The notes below the pieces were generated by a model, which did not search any database, was not told the origin of the DNA, and saw only the letters and a program-made list of their open reading frames with translations. DNA of 64,000 bases from Flavobacteriales bacterium UBA6693 (GTDB taxonomy: Bacteria; Bacteroidota; Bacteroidia; Flavobacteriales; Weeksellaceae). This document shows positions 36,432 to 45,557 of the stretch, one piece after another. Each line of letters begins with the position of its first letter. Position 1 is the first letter of the stretch. Where the stretch lies: assembly GCA_002454815.1 (NCBI GenBank), contig DKJL01000007.1, positions 186,001-250,000 of the forward strand. Reading direction: 5' to 3'. The position numbers were made by a program, and so were the translations under genes.

Positions 36432-37469
36432 TCAGCGGATGTTCCTGTTATTCAGCCAATCCTGGTATTCTCTGGCATTCACTGCGTGTTCCGCTGCACT
36501 TGCCGTAAATTTGTGCAAGCCCGGACGCCGTGGATCAGCACACATAAAAATGTAGTTGTTATCGTCAGCATCCAGTACGGCGTTTACCGAATTTTTATCA
36601 ACGATGCAGATAGGGCCCGGCGGAATTCCGGCGGAATAATAAGTGTTGTAAGGCGATGGCTCGCGCAAATGTTTATACAAAACGCGCTTTAGTGGCGCAT
36701 TACGGAAATCTTCCGCTTTACTCACCGCGTAAATAACCGTAGGGTCACTTTGCAGTTTCATTCCTTTGCGGTGGCGGTTGAGATACAGACCGGCAACGGT
36801 CTTCATTTCGTCGGGCTTGCCGCCAGTTTCTTTGTAAACAAGTGAAGCCAACGCGTAAACCTGATCGCGGCTCAGTCCCATTTTCTGCTGTTTCGCGCCG
36901 CGATCTGCCGTCCAGAAGGCGTTATATTCATCTTCAAATTTTTTGAAAAACTCCTTTGGCGTCACCGTCCAGAAAAAGTTGTAGGTATCGATGAAAAAAT
37001 ATCTTTTTAAATCTTCGGCGTCGCTGAGTCCTTTTTCCATGGCCAGTTTGTCCAGATCCTTTGCGAAACGTACGGAATCCAACTCTGTTTTTTTCGCCAC
37101 GCGCCCAACCATTTGATAAACGGAGAAAAAGTCGCCGATGCGGAAGGAGTTTTCGGTTTGGTTCCCGGCTTTAATCATATTGACAAGATCGGTATTGTTG
37201 GTGCCCGATTTGATCTGATAACGGCCGGCGTGGAAGAAGCGGTCCATATTTTTGGATTTGGCCACTTCTGCAAAAGCTTCTTTATTTTTGATGAACGGGC
37301 CGATAGAATCCAGAATGGAATTGAAATTCGCGCTGTGCGGAATCAGTACGTAACCTTCTTTTTCTACGTTATTGCCAAAATATTTTGCATAGTATTGATA
37401 ACCGAAAACCCCTGCAACGGCTAAAACAGCCGCCACAAAAAGTCCGATGATGCCAAATTTTTTATTCAT
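36432..37469 (-). CDS. mltG: Endolytic transglycosylase MltG
   Basis: Cuts nascent glycan strands in the periplasm and so sets their length. The 345-residue product has an N-terminal membrane anchor (about 6-25), a LysM-like segment and the YceG domain with LASLVYKETGGKPDEMKTVAGLYLNR (catalytic Glu). The substrate motifs LQSDPTVIYA, SPYNTY and GIPPGPICI follow. It lies 12 bases behind dapF on the same strand, linking precursor synthesis and chain release. Confidence 0.95.
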   Translation of the reverse strand: MNKKFGIIGLFVAAVLAVAGVFGYQYYAKYFGNNVEKEGYVLIPHSANFNSILDSIGPFIKNKEAFAEVAKSKNMDRFFHAGRYQIKSGTNNTDLVNMIKAGNQTENSFRIGDFFSVYQMVGRVAKKTELDSVRFAKDLDKLAMEKGLSDAEDLKRYFFIDTYNFFWTVTPKEFFKKFEDEYNAFWTADRGAKQQKMGLSRDQVYALASLVYKETGGKPDEMKTVAGLYLNRHRKGMKLQSDPTVIYAVSKAEDFRNAPLKRVLYKHLREPSPYNTYYSAGIPPGPICIVDKNSVNAVLDADDNNYIFMCADPRRPGLHKFTASAAEHAVNAREYQDWLNNRNIR

Positions 37470-37481
37470 TTTACCAATCGC

Positions 37482-38240
37482 TTATATGTTCCCCCGAAAA
37501 ACCTGCGTTGCCGGACCTTCCAGCCAGACGTTCCGGAAACCTTTGCCATCGCGCTCTGCGTAAACTTTCAGCGTGCCGCCGAGCACTTTTACGTTAACGG
37601 AAGATTTTCCTTGTTCTTCCATGAAAACCAGTGCTGCTGCGGTGGCGCCCGTTCCGCAACTCAGTGTTTCATCTTCAACGCCGCGCTCATACGTCCGGAC
37701 AAATAAAGTGTCCTCCGAAATGATGGTGGAAAAATTAACATTGATTCCTTCCCGTGAGTAAGTCGCTGAATTTCTGATTTTGTTACCGTTTTTATAAACA
37801 TCGAAGTCTTGAAGTCCGTCGATATGCGCCACAAAATGCGGAGAACCGGTATTGAGCACGAAGTTTCCATCGGTTTTTTCAATCTTTTCGACGTCGATCA
37901 TTTTTAATTTTACTACATCGCCGTGAAGTTCTGCTTCGTGCAGTCCGTCGATAGCGGTAAAAGTCGTTTTTGTTTCGAAAAGACCAAGAAAGTGAGCGAA
38001 GGCAACCAAACAGCGTCCACCATTGCCGCACATGCTACTCTCGTGGCCATCCGCGTTGTAATAAACCATTTTAAAATCGGCCGATTCGGAGTCTTCAAGT
38101 AAAATTAAACCGTCAGCGCCGATACCGAATCTTCGGTCGCACAGTTGCTTTACGAATTCGTTGTTTTTGGAGAAATGGCCGGTACGGTTATCAATGATGA
38201 TAAAGTCATTACCGGTGCCGTGATATTTATAGAATTCCAT
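37482..38240 (-). CDS. dapF: Diaminopimelate epimerase
   Basis: Converts L,L- to meso-diaminopimelate for peptidoglycan and lysine. The 252-residue enzyme shows both catalytic cysteines, Cys71 in MCGNGGRC and Cys195 in LSCGTGAT, plus the N-terminal KYHGTGNDF. It is slightly shorter than the E. coli enzyme but complete. It is first gene of the dapF-mltG unit, behind a TATCTTTG box at 38291-38298. Confidence 0.96.
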   Translation of the reverse strand: MEFYKYHGTGNDFIIIDNRTGHFSKNNEFVKQLCDRRFGIGADGLILLEDSESADFKMVYYNADGHESSMCGNGGRCLVAFAHFLGLFETKTTFTAIDGLHEAELHGDVVKLKMIDVEKIEKTDGNFVLNTGSPHFVAHIDGLQDFDVYKNGNKIRNSATYSREGINVNFSTIISEDTLFVRTYERGVEDETLSCGTGATAAALVFMEEQGKSSVNVKVLGGTLKVYAERDGKGFRNVWLEGPATQVFRGNI

Positions 38241-38290
38241 TTAATGATAGTTTAAAAACCGTGCAGACGGTGCCCCGTTTATTGGGACGG

Positions 38291-38298
38291 CAAAGATA
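38291..38298 (-). promoter_or_regulatory. -7 box of dapF-mltG
   Basis: Minus strand TATCTTTG, 50 bases before the dapF ATG. TTC, not TTG, lies 20 bases further upstream. Confidence 0.5.
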
Positions 38299-38342
38299 CC
38301 ACTTGTAGCGGTGGAAGTGAAATGTACGATTGTTAAAGAATG

Positions 38343-39020
38343 CTAAAAAGAATCGGAGGTTCTGGCTTCTGGACTTCTGAGCCACTCAATGTATCCGATT
38401 ACGGCCATAACTGTGAAAACGGCGTACTGAACTGAGGTGATTCCCAAGCCCTTATAAATCATCATCGGCACGCAGATCAGGTCGCCAACGATCCAAAAAA
38501 TCCAGTTCTCGATTTTCCGTTTTGCCATCAGCCACATTCCCACCAGAAAGATGGCCGTAGTAAGGATATCCAGCCAGTTTGCCCAATCCAAATGATAAAG
38601 ACCGAGCGCCACGCCTGACATATAAAAGCCGTTGTCCATAAAAGGTTTGTAGTAATAGACCGCTGTCACGAGGACGAGACTCAGAAAAAATAAAACTGCT
38701 GAAAAAGACCATTCTTTTTTTGTTGCGCGCGATACATCCACGTGGATATGATCAGCGGAGTTGCGCGACCACAATACCCAGCCGTAGATGCTCATGACGG
38801 TGTAATAAAAATTAATCATCATATCGCCCAGCAGACCAAACTTCAACAAGATATAAACATACAACGCGGTAGAAACGATTCCGGTGGGATAAACCCAAAT
38901 GTTTTTCCGGATGGAAAAATAAACGCTGAGCAAACCGAAAATGGTGGCCACGATTTCCAACACAATCTGGTAGGTAGCATAGCTTTCGTAAGGGCTGAGA
39001 AACAGTTCGTACAAATTCAT
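38343..39020 (-). CDS. pnuC: PnuC-family nicotinamide riboside (or thiamine) transporter
   Basis: The product is 225 residues from the ATG at 39020 (MNLYELF). The longer reading from 39068 is rejected because a TATCTTTG box (39026-39033) lies inside it. About seven hydrophobic segments are present, together with the family motifs NIWVYPTGIVSTALYVYILLK-like block (about 45-65) and a C-terminal WIVGDLICVPMMIYKGLG. PnuC proteins are facilitators that depend on internal phosphorylation of the vitamin. Some Bacteroidota members (PnuT) carry thiamine instead and sit behind a TPP riboswitch. I see no such riboswitch here, which favours nicotinamide riboside. Confidence 0.88.
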   Translation of the reverse strand: MNLYELFLSPYESYATYQIVLEIVATIFGLLSVYFSIRKNIWVYPTGIVSTALYVYILLKFGLLGDMMINFYYTVMSIYGWVLWSRNSADHIHVDVSRATKKEWSFSAVLFFLSLVLVTAVYYYKPFMDNGFYMSGVALGLYHLDWANWLDILTTAIFLVGMWLMAKRKIENWIFWIVGDLICVPMMIYKGLGITSVQYAVFTVMAVIGYIEWLRSPEARTSDSF

Positions 39021-39025
39021 TCTGC

Positions 39026-39033
39026 CAAAGATA
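39026..39033 (-). promoter_or_regulatory. -7 box five bases before the pnuC start codon
   Basis: Minus strand TATCTTTG, five bases, ATG. It predicts a leaderless or near-leaderless mRNA and sets the start codon. Confidence 0.45.
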
Positions 39034-39121
39034 GCGAAAGAGTGTAAAAAATTAAATTTTGAAAACATTTATTAAATCGATATTTAATTGTGGCCTTCCT
39101 TATTTGCGTGTTTTACATGAA

Positions 39122-39190
39122 AACCAGCTTTTTACCTCCGTCGTGAAGGTCTGGTTAAAAATATTTTAACTAAAAACAGGGCTCCGACGG
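39122..39190 (+). other. Candidate structured leader upstream of the permease gene
   Basis: AACCAG (39122-39127) pairs with CTGGTT (39151-39156), and ACCT (39134-39137) with AGGT (39147-39150), forming a bulged hairpin. Its loop contains CCGTCG (39138-39143), complementary to CGACGG at 39185-39190. Between them GTTAAAA/TTTTAAC (39054+100 to 39170, i.e. 39154-39170) can form another hairpin that competes for the base of the first. A -7 box at 39201-39208 lies downstream, so a second, upstream promoter would be needed to transcribe this structure. Confidence 0.35.
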
Positions 39191-39200
39191 TTAATTTTTA

Positions 39201-39208
39201 TATTTTTG
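39201..39208 (+). promoter_or_regulatory. -7 box of the permease gene
   Basis: TATTTTTG, 20 bases before the ATG. The sequence is AT-rich, so a chance match is possible. Confidence 0.4.
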
Positions 39209-39228
39209 GAAATCTTAAAAAAAATTAA

Positions 39229-40905
39229 ATGTCAAATCTTTGGAGAACGAAACCCCTGAATCAGCTTTTGGCAGAGTCTGATGAAACGGAAGAGGGGCTG
39301 AAAAAAACATTATCATCACTCTCGCTGGTAGCGCTGGGAATCGGTGCTATTATCGGTGCCGGCTTATTTTCAATTACCGGTTTAGCGGCCGCCAATTACG
39401 CCGGTCCGGGTATTATGATCTCATTTGTGATCGCTGCAATCGGCTGTGCTTTCGCCGGCTTGTGTTATGCGGAATTTGCCTCAATGATCCCGGTTGCGGG
39501 TAGTGCTTATACCTATTCTTACGCAACAATGGGTGAGTTTATCGCCTGGATTATCGGTTGGGATCTCGTGTTGGAGTACGCCGTAGGATCGGCGACGGTC
39601 GCCTCGAGTTGGTCCGGTTATCTCTCAAAGCTCTTTTCCAATTTTGGTGTCGCCTTGCCGGAAACGCTGATGACCACTCCTTTCGATCTTACTTCCGCTG
39701 GGGAAATGGGTTTGATCAATCTGCCGGCGGTTTTTATCGTGGTCGTCATGTCGTTGGTTTTAATAAAGGGAACAAGTGAATCTGCTTTAGTGAATACCAT
39801 CATCGTTATTTTAAAAGTATCGATCGTCATTATTTTTATCGCCGTTGGATTTAAGTACGTAAAACCGGAAAACCTTACGCCGCTTATTCCTGCCAATACA
39901 GGTAATTTCGGAGAATACGGCTGGAGCGGAATTATACGCGCTGCCGCCGTTGTCTTCTTTGCCTATATTGGGTTCGATGCCGTATCAACCGCTGCCCAGG
40001 AAACCAAAAATCCGAAAAAAGCAATGCCGATCGGCATTATGGGTTCATTGCTGATCTGCACGGTTTTATACATCATCTTCGCTTACGTGATGGTGGGTGT
40101 GGTACATTATAAAGAGTTTACTGCCGGTGGTGGTGGCGACCACTTGGCACCCGTCGCGATCGCCATTGACGCCATGGGAGAAGTGGTAAACGGTACTATG
40201 GTGCCGGCCTATCCGTGGTTAAATACCTCTATTATTCTGGCAATTCTTTTGGGTTATGCTTCAGTTATTTTAGTAATGCTGATGGGGCAGAGCCGAGTTT
40301 TTTATTCTATGAGTAAAGACGGTCTTTTGCCAAAAGTGTTCAGTGAAGTGCATCCGAAGTTCCGCACTCCCTATAAATCCAATATTTTCTTCCTCGTTTT
40401 CGTAAGCCTTTTTGCGGCGTTCGTGCCGGGAAGAGTAGTAGGCGAAATGACGAGTATCGGGACTTTGTTTGCGTTTATTCTGGTCTGCGCCGGTGTTCTG
40501 GTAATGCGCAAAACGCAACCGAATGCACCGCGTGCCTTCCGTACACCACTCGTACCACTGATTCCGGTTCTGGGTATTTTGGTGTGCCTGGGGATGATGG
40601 TATTTTTACCGTTAGATACCTGGATCCGTCTGGTTTGCTGGATGATGATTGGTCTGGATGTGTATCTCTACCGTGGGATCAGAAATTCATTGTTGGGTAA
40701 AGCAAACAATACGACGGAAGATCCTCAAAACTACAGGATCACGGCCATTTCCGGTGTTGTGCTTACTGCGATGCTGGTGGTGCTCACTTATTTCCATCAC
40801 CAGGATGCAGAAGTGGACGACACTGGTTTGGTAATATTCTCCATCGTCATGATTGTATTACATGCAGCCCTGTACGCGTATTATTTTATCAAAAATAAAA
40901 AGTGA
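39229..40905 (+). CDS. APC-superfamily amino-acid permease
   Basis: A 558-residue integral membrane protein with 12-14 hydrophobic segments. It has the APC signature in the first helix, GIGAIIGAGLFSITG (about 38-52), followed by GPGIMISF and CYAEFASMIPVAGSAYTY. FAYIGFDAVSTAAQETKNPKKAMPIGI marks the sixth helix of the cationic/YfnA-like branch. It imports an amino acid with a proton or by exchange. The substrate cannot be told from sequence. A possible structured leader lies upstream, and a strong terminator follows. Confidence 0.92.
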   Translation: MSNLWRTKPLNQLLAESDETEEGLKKTLSSLSLVALGIGAIIGAGLFSITGLAAANYAGPGIMISFVIAAIGCAFAGLCYAEFASMIPVAGSAYTYSYATMGEFIAWIIGWDLVLEYAVGSATVASSWSGYLSKLFSNFGVALPETLMTTPFDLTSAGEMGLINLPAVFIVVVMSLVLIKGTSESALVNTIIVILKVSIVIIFIAVGFKYVKPENLTPLIPANTGNFGEYGWSGIIRAAAVVFFAYIGFDAVSTAAQETKNPKKAMPIGIMGSLLICTVLYIIFAYVMVGVVHYKEFTAGGGGDHLAPVAIAIDAMGEVVNGTMVPAYPWLNTSIILAILLGYASVILVMLMGQSRVFYSMSKDGLLPKVFSEVHPKFRTPYKSNIFFLVFVSLFAAFVPGRVVGEMTSIGTLFAFILVCAGVLVMRKTQPNAPRAFRTPLVPLIPVLGILVCLGMMVFLPLDTWIRLVCWMMIGLDVYLYRGIRNSLLGKANNTTEDPQNYRITAISGVVLTAMLVVLTYFHHQDAEVDDTGLVIFSIVMIVLHAALYAYYFIKNKK

Positions 40906-40925
40906 TCAAATTCTTAAAAACTGAT

Positions 40926-40952
40926 TCCCGCCGCTGTGGCGGGATTTTTTTT
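40926..40952 (+). terminator. Terminator after the permease gene
   Basis: TCCCGCC/GGCGGGA stem with a 5-base loop and T8. Confidence 0.92.
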
Positions 40953-41014
40953 AATTAAAAATTAGCAGTCTGAAAACGATGTCTTTCTTTTTATTATTTT
41001 TAAATAAAATTTTA

Positions 41015-42049
41015 ATGCTTTTGAAAAAAATATATTCAGCGCTTATTTTGTTCATCGTTTGTACTATGCTCGGCGCCCAAAAGGTTGAACTTCACACTTT
41101 GTTCTCCGATGATATTTCAATCAGAGCGATACAGGTTTGGGACCAGAAAATTTGGTACGCTGGTACAGATTCGAAATTTGGCTACGTGAATTTCAGGGAC
41201 AGTATGGATCAAAAACAGATCAAATTGTTTTATAAAAATTTACAATTCAGAACGTTAGCGCAAAATAAAAAAGATTTTTTCGCCATAAATATCGAAAGTC
41301 CGGCCTATTTTTTTAAGATTGATAAAAAGGATATGCGGGTGAAAATCGTGTTTAGAGACACTTTAAAAACGGCTTTCTACGATGCCTTAAAATTTACAGA
41401 TAATAATTTCGCAATTGCTTTCAGTGATCCGGCCACCAATCAAAAATTAAACATTTCCACAACTAAAAATGGTGGCGCAACATGGAACCATTGTTTTCAG
41501 TGCAGGCATTTTCCAATTCTGGCAAATGGAGAAGCAGCGTTTGCAGCAAGTAATTCCAATATTGCTTCAAAAAAAGAAACTATTTGGATCGCCACTGGAG
41601 GCACTAAATCCCGGATTTTGAAATCTCAAGATCAGGGTTGCAACTGGAAAGTGTATGAAACCCCGTTTGTTCAGGGAACTTCTTCCCAAGGTATTTATTC
41701 CATTGACTTTTTTGATGAAAAGTTCGGTGTTGCGGTTGGTGGTGATTATACGAAGCAATCGGCAAATATCGATAATATTGCAACCACAATCGATGGTGGA
41801 GAGACCTGGCAAACTCAGGCTTCCGGTAAAAATGCCGGTTACAAAACCTGCGTAAAATTCCGGCCGGGTACCAAAGGAAAAGAAATTCTGGCAGTTGGTG
41901 ACGGTCAGGTAGAACTTTCCATCGACTACGGAAAAACCTGGACGGTGATTTCGGAAGAAAAAGGATTCTACGTTTGCGAGTGGATTGATAAAGACACCGT
42001 TGCACTGGCAGGAAAAAATAGAATTGCGCTGCTGAAATTTCTGGAATGA
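41015..42049 (+). CDS. Secreted YCF48/sialidase-like beta-propeller protein
   Basis: The product is 344 residues from the ATG at 41015, which gives a signal peptide (MLLKKIYSALILF, cleavage near LGAQ); an ATG at 40979 adds 12 residues. The body shows repeated Asp-box-like turns (NGGATWNHC, DQGCNWKVY, DGGETWQT, DYGKTWTVI) about 45-75 residues apart, as in YCF48-type and BNR-repeat propellers. YCF48 helps photosystem assembly in phototrophs, which has no bearing here; in Bacteroidota these proteins are called oxidoreductases without proof. There is no type IX C-terminal domain. Function unknown. Confidence 0.75.
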   Translation: MLLKKIYSALILFIVCTMLGAQKVELHTLFSDDISIRAIQVWDQKIWYAGTDSKFGYVNFRDSMDQKQIKLFYKNLQFRTLAQNKKDFFAINIESPAYFFKIDKKDMRVKIVFRDTLKTAFYDALKFTDNNFAIAFSDPATNQKLNISTTKNGGATWNHCFQCRHFPILANGEAAFAASNSNIASKKETIWIATGGTKSRILKSQDQGCNWKVYETPFVQGTSSQGIYSIDFFDEKFGVAVGGDYTKQSANIDNIATTIDGGETWQTQASGKNAGYKTCVKFRPGTKGKEILAVGDGQVELSIDYGKTWTVISEEKGFYVCEWIDKDTVALAGKNRIALLKFLE

Positions 42050-42132
42050 AACCAGACCGTAAGTTCATCAACGAAAATTCTTCTATTTTTCGCGCAGTTC
42101 AGTACTGTTTCGGAAAGTGATAAGAAGGAAGG

Positions 42133-42162
42133 TTACTGCCGTGTACAATTTTTGTATTTTTG
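42133..42162 (+). promoter_or_regulatory. Probable hemN promoter
   Basis: TTA (42133-42135), 19 bases, TATTTTTG (42155-42162), with a 48-base leader before hemN. Confidence 0.45.
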
Positions 42163-42210
42163 CAAAACGGAAGTCAGCATACTTTCGTGATCTCAAAGAA
42201 AAATACTTAA

Positions 42211-43569
42211 ATGAACTCTTTAATAGACAAATACAATATTCCCGGGCCGCGTTACACTTCTTATCCCACCGTGCCCTTTTGGGATGATGCCGGTTTTTCC
42301 GGTGAGCTCTGGAAAAATTCTGTGATCCGCAGTTTTAACGAAACCAACGACAGCGAAGGAATCTCAATCTATATTCACCTGCCTTTTTGCGAAGCGCTCT
42401 GCACCTTTTGCGCCTGTCATAAAAGAATTACCAAACAACATTCGGTAGAAACGCCGTATTTGGAATCCGTTCTGAAAGAATGGGATTTATACCTGAATAT
42501 GTTCGGCAGAAGACCGAAAATTAAGGAACTGCACCTCGGAGGCGGTACACCGACTTTTTTCTCGCCGGAAAACCTAAAACTTTTATTGAATGGTATCTTT
42601 GCCAAAGCAGACATCGCCGAAAATCCTGAGTTTTCCTTTGAAGGTCATCCCAATAACACCACCCGTGAGCATCTGCAGACGCTTTACGATCTTGGTTTCC
42701 GACGCTGCAGTTTTGGCGTTCAGGATTATGATCCGGTGGTGCAAAAAGCGATCAACAGAATCCAGCCTTTTGAAAATGTAAAAAACGTAACGGAGTGGGC
42801 GCGCGAAATCGGCTACCGCGGCATTTCTCACGATCTCGTTTTCGGCCTGCCTTTCCACACCTGGGAAAAAATGGAACTTACCATCCGCAAAACGCTGGAG
42901 CTGAAGCCCGACCGTCTTGCATTTTATTCTTACGCGCACGTGCCGTGGATTAAAGGAGTGGGACAGCGCGGTTTCGACGAAAACGACTTGCCAAGCGGCG
43001 AGGAAAAACGACGTCTGTATGAAAACGGAAAAAGACTTTTGGAAGAACTCGGTTACCGCGAAGTGGGTATGGATCATTTTGCGCTGGAACATGATGATCT
43101 CTATCAGGCAATGATCTCCGGCGATATTCATCGTAATTTTATGGGATATTCCTCCAGCAAAACCCAGTTGATGATCGGTTTGGGCATGTCTGCGATTTCA
43201 GATTCCTGGTACGGTTTTGCCCAAAACGAAAAAAGTGTGGAAAAATACCAACAGATCGTTGAAGAAGGAATTATTCCGGTCACGCGCGGCCACATGCTCA
43301 ACAATGAAGATTTGCTGATCCGCCGGCATATTTTAAACTTAATGTGCCGCCTGGAAACATCCTGGGATTTGCAGACCGGTTTTCCCGAACTTACTACTGC
43401 ATTGGAAGCGCTGAAAGAAATGGAAAGCGACGGACTGGTTGAAATCGGAGAAAACTCCATTAAAATTACCGAAAAAGGGCGCGCATTTACCAGAAATGTA
43501 GCGATGACCTTCGACCTTCGTATGATGCGCAATAAGCCAGAAACACGGATTTTTTCGATGACAATTTAA
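42211..43569 (+). CDS. hemN: Oxygen-independent coproporphyrinogen III oxidase
   Basis: Radical-SAM enzyme that decarboxylates two propionate chains of coproporphyrinogen III to give protoporphyrinogen IX without oxygen. The 452-residue product has the cluster motif CxxxCxxC (Cys60, Cys64, Cys67, with a further Cys69, in PFCEALCTFCACH), the GGGTPTFF loop and the N-terminal PGPRYTSYPTVPFW that marks true HemN rather than HemW. It stands alone with its own terminator at 43574-43599. Confidence 0.96.
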   Translation: MNSLIDKYNIPGPRYTSYPTVPFWDDAGFSGELWKNSVIRSFNETNDSEGISIYIHLPFCEALCTFCACHKRITKQHSVETPYLESVLKEWDLYLNMFGRRPKIKELHLGGGTPTFFSPENLKLLLNGIFAKADIAENPEFSFEGHPNNTTREHLQTLYDLGFRRCSFGVQDYDPVVQKAINRIQPFENVKNVTEWAREIGYRGISHDLVFGLPFHTWEKMELTIRKTLELKPDRLAFYSYAHVPWIKGVGQRGFDENDLPSGEEKRRLYENGKRLLEELGYREVGMDHFALEHDDLYQAMISGDIHRNFMGYSSSKTQLMIGLGMSAISDSWYGFAQNEKSVEKYQQIVEEGIIPVTRGHMLNNEDLLIRRHILNLMCRLETSWDLQTGFPELTTALEALKEMESDGLVEIGENSIKITEKGRAFTRNVAMTFDLRMMRNKPETRIFSMTI

Positions 43570-43573
43570 TAAT

Positions 43574-43599
43574 AAAGCGGTTTCTTAGCCGCTTTTTTT
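43574..43599 (+). terminator. Terminator after hemN
   Basis: AAAGCGG/CCGCTTT stem, 8-base loop, T7. Confidence 0.88.
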
Positions 43600-43759
43600 A
43601 TTTAAATAAAACAGCGGCAGCAAGCTCATTAGATTTAAAAAATGATGAGAAAACACGCGATGTATTAGATGTCTTTAAGATGAAACTTTTCGTTCGTTTT
43701 CAGACGTAGCACAGTAATTGTTACTGAAGTGAAATAATAATTAACCTAAAAAAAACATC

Positions 43760-44194
43760 ATGTTTAAAAAACAGACATTAATGCTGATGGTAGCCTTTTC
43801 AGTACTGCTCACTGCTTGTATGACCAATATGCGGGGTAACGATGCTGCCCTTTACAAGAACAGCTGGGAACTTACCTACATCACCGGACCACGCATTACC
43901 TTCCAGGGCTTGTATCCAAATGAAAAACCAATGTTGACCTTTGACCGTGGCACGATGATGGTTTCCGGGACCGACAGTTGCAACGGTTATAAAAGTCCTT
44001 TCACAATAAACGGAAGCGCAATGACTTTCGGTGAGCGGGAACTGGCAACTTTAAGATATTGTGGTGACGGAGAAGCTGTATTCGTAAACATGCTGAAAGA
44101 TGTAACCAATTACCGCATTGAAACCGATGGTACACTCACGCTTTTGAAAGCAAATGTGCCAGTGATGAGATTTAAAAAAGCATCCACGATATAA
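43760..44194 (+). CDS. META-domain lipoprotein
   Basis: A 144-residue protein with a lipoprotein signal (lipobox LLTAC, Cys20). It carries a META/HslJ-type domain: WELTYITGPR near the start, then PMLTFDRGTMMVSGTDSCNGY with the usual GxxSCN-like turn, and LATLRYCGDGE. META proteins in other bacteria are linked to stress or antibiotic tolerance; no defined reaction is known. Two cysteines in the domain (SCNGY and RYCGD) could form a disulfide. It is convergent with the SDR gene. Confidence 0.82.
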   Translation: MFKKQTLMLMVAFSVLLTACMTNMRGNDAALYKNSWELTYITGPRITFQGLYPNEKPMLTFDRGTMMVSGTDSCNGYKSPFTINGSAMTFGERELATLRYCGDGEAVFVNMLKDVTNYRIETDGTLTLLKANVPVMRFKKASTI

Positions 44195-44219
44195 TTGAAC
44201 ACAAATGACTGAAAAAGAA

Positions 44220-44250
44220 AAAGAAGGCTATTTATAGCTTGCTTTTCTTG
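44220..44250. terminator. Weak hairpin between the META and SDR genes
   Basis: GCTAT/ATAGC with flanking AAGAAAA/TTTTCTT pairing. It is terminator-like in position, but its stem is AT-rich. Confidence 0.35.
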
Positions 44251-44269
44251 TATACAATATGGCGATGAT

Positions 44270-45268
44270 TCAGCTTTTTTTATTTTTTCTGAAACTTGAG
44301 AGAAGCGAGAAACCGACGACTACACCCAATGTCACCAACGCAACTGTTTTTGTTTTTTTTGATGGCACCGGCAGCGCCGTTTCTCCATAGATGCGATGCG
44401 GCTCCAGAGACGGCCGACGAATATTGCCATCCGTGTCCGTCACCTCATCATCTTTCATCATTAGCCGCATCACCGCCGAAGAAGTGTTGATAATGGTTTC
44501 TGGAAAGAGGCCGTAAAGCAGGCGCAGTGTTCCGGCAAAGCCATCCGTAAAGATTTGTTTTCGTGGTTTTTTGGCTGCGGCGACCATCTGTGCCGCGAGT
44601 TGTCGGGGATCCACGGAAATTGGCGGAATCTTGAAATCCAGCCCGGAATATTTCGCAGAATGCATATTTCCCGTCGAACGCTGAATGCCCGGATACAGGC
44701 CGACGACGTGAATATTAGGTTCATCCGAAAGTTCTCCCTGCAAACCTTCCACCATTCCGCGGGCGCCAAACTTGGAACTTGCGTAAGCCGTAGAATAGGG
44801 TGCGGGCATCCAGCCGCCGATGGAAACATTGTTGATTAAAATGCCTTCTTTCTGTCTTTTAAAAATAGGAATCGACGTGTGCGCACCGTTCAGAAATCCA
44901 ATCAGATTGGTTTCTATCAACTGTCGCATGGTTTCTGCCGGAATATCTTCGAAACGCCCGCTCGCCATCACGCCGGCATTATTAATCCAGATATCAATGC
45001 GTCCATTAAATTCCAGTGCGCGCTCCGCTAAACTTCGGACGTCATCGATCTTAGATACATCGGCTTGCACGCCCAACGCCGCAACTTCAAGGTCATGAAG
45101 CAGTGCAACGGTTTCTTCCAAACCTTCTTTGCCGCGTGCGGCGATGACGATGTTGCATCCTTCCAGTGCAAAAGCTTCAGCCGCGGCACGGCCGATACCG
45201 CTGGTTCCGCCCGTGATTACTACGGTCTTGCCGCGCAGTCCCAAACCCGTTTCTTTCTTGTTTCCCAT
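44270..45268 (-). CDS. SDR-family oxidoreductase with C-terminal membrane anchor
   Basis: A 332-residue classical short-chain dehydrogenase. It has the cofactor motif GGTSGIG (about 20-26), NNAGVMASG, the active site Ser in NNVSIGGW and YASSK (Tyr and Lys). After the Rossmann domain (about 15-260) there is an extension ending in a single hydrophobic helix (VALVTLGVVVGFSLL, about 310-325) and a basic tail, so it is probably anchored to the inner membrane. The substrate is unknown. Confidence 0.87.
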   Translation of the reverse strand: MGNKKETGLGLRGKTVVITGGTSGIGRAAAEAFALEGCNIVIAARGKEGLEETVALLHDLEVAALGVQADVSKIDDVRSLAERALEFNGRIDIWINNAGVMASGRFEDIPAETMRQLIETNLIGFLNGAHTSIPIFKRQKEGILINNVSIGGWMPAPYSTAYASSKFGARGMVEGLQGELSDEPNIHVVGLYPGIQRSTGNMHSAKYSGLDFKIPPISVDPRQLAAQMVAAAKKPRKQIFTDGFAGTLRLLYGLFPETIINTSSAVMRLMMKDDEVTDTDGNIRRPSLEPHRIYGETALPVPSKKTKTVALVTLGVVVGFSLLSSFRKNKKS

Positions 45269-45495
45269 TATAATTGTTTATCCTCAGGCAGCAACTATTA
45301 TGCAAACACATTAAATAAGTACTATTTAAAAATCAAATAAAAAAGCGTGCGGTAGGAACCCCGTTATTTTAAGTACCGTTTTACAGGCAGTTAATTTTTT
45401 ATGAATTATTCAGAGAAGAACCTTTTTATAACATCAACAAAGACGGGATCTTGGCAAAGCATTGCGGTATTTAAAAATGAATTGTTAATTAATCC

Positions 45496-45523
45496 TTAAT
45501 TATATTCAAAATCATTATATTTG
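45496..45523 (+). promoter_or_regulatory. Probable secDF promoter
   Basis: TTA (45496-45498), 17 bases, TATATTTG (45516-45523), with a 34-base leader. The upstream 45269-45495 region has no other feature I can support. Confidence 0.45.
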
Positions 45524-45557
45524 CCGACTATAATTTTAATATTGTAAAAGATAAACG

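Noticed and set aside
39021..39228. A TPP riboswitch upstream of pnuC
   Set aside because: No thi-box sequence is visible on the minus strand, and the promoter box leaves no room for a leader.
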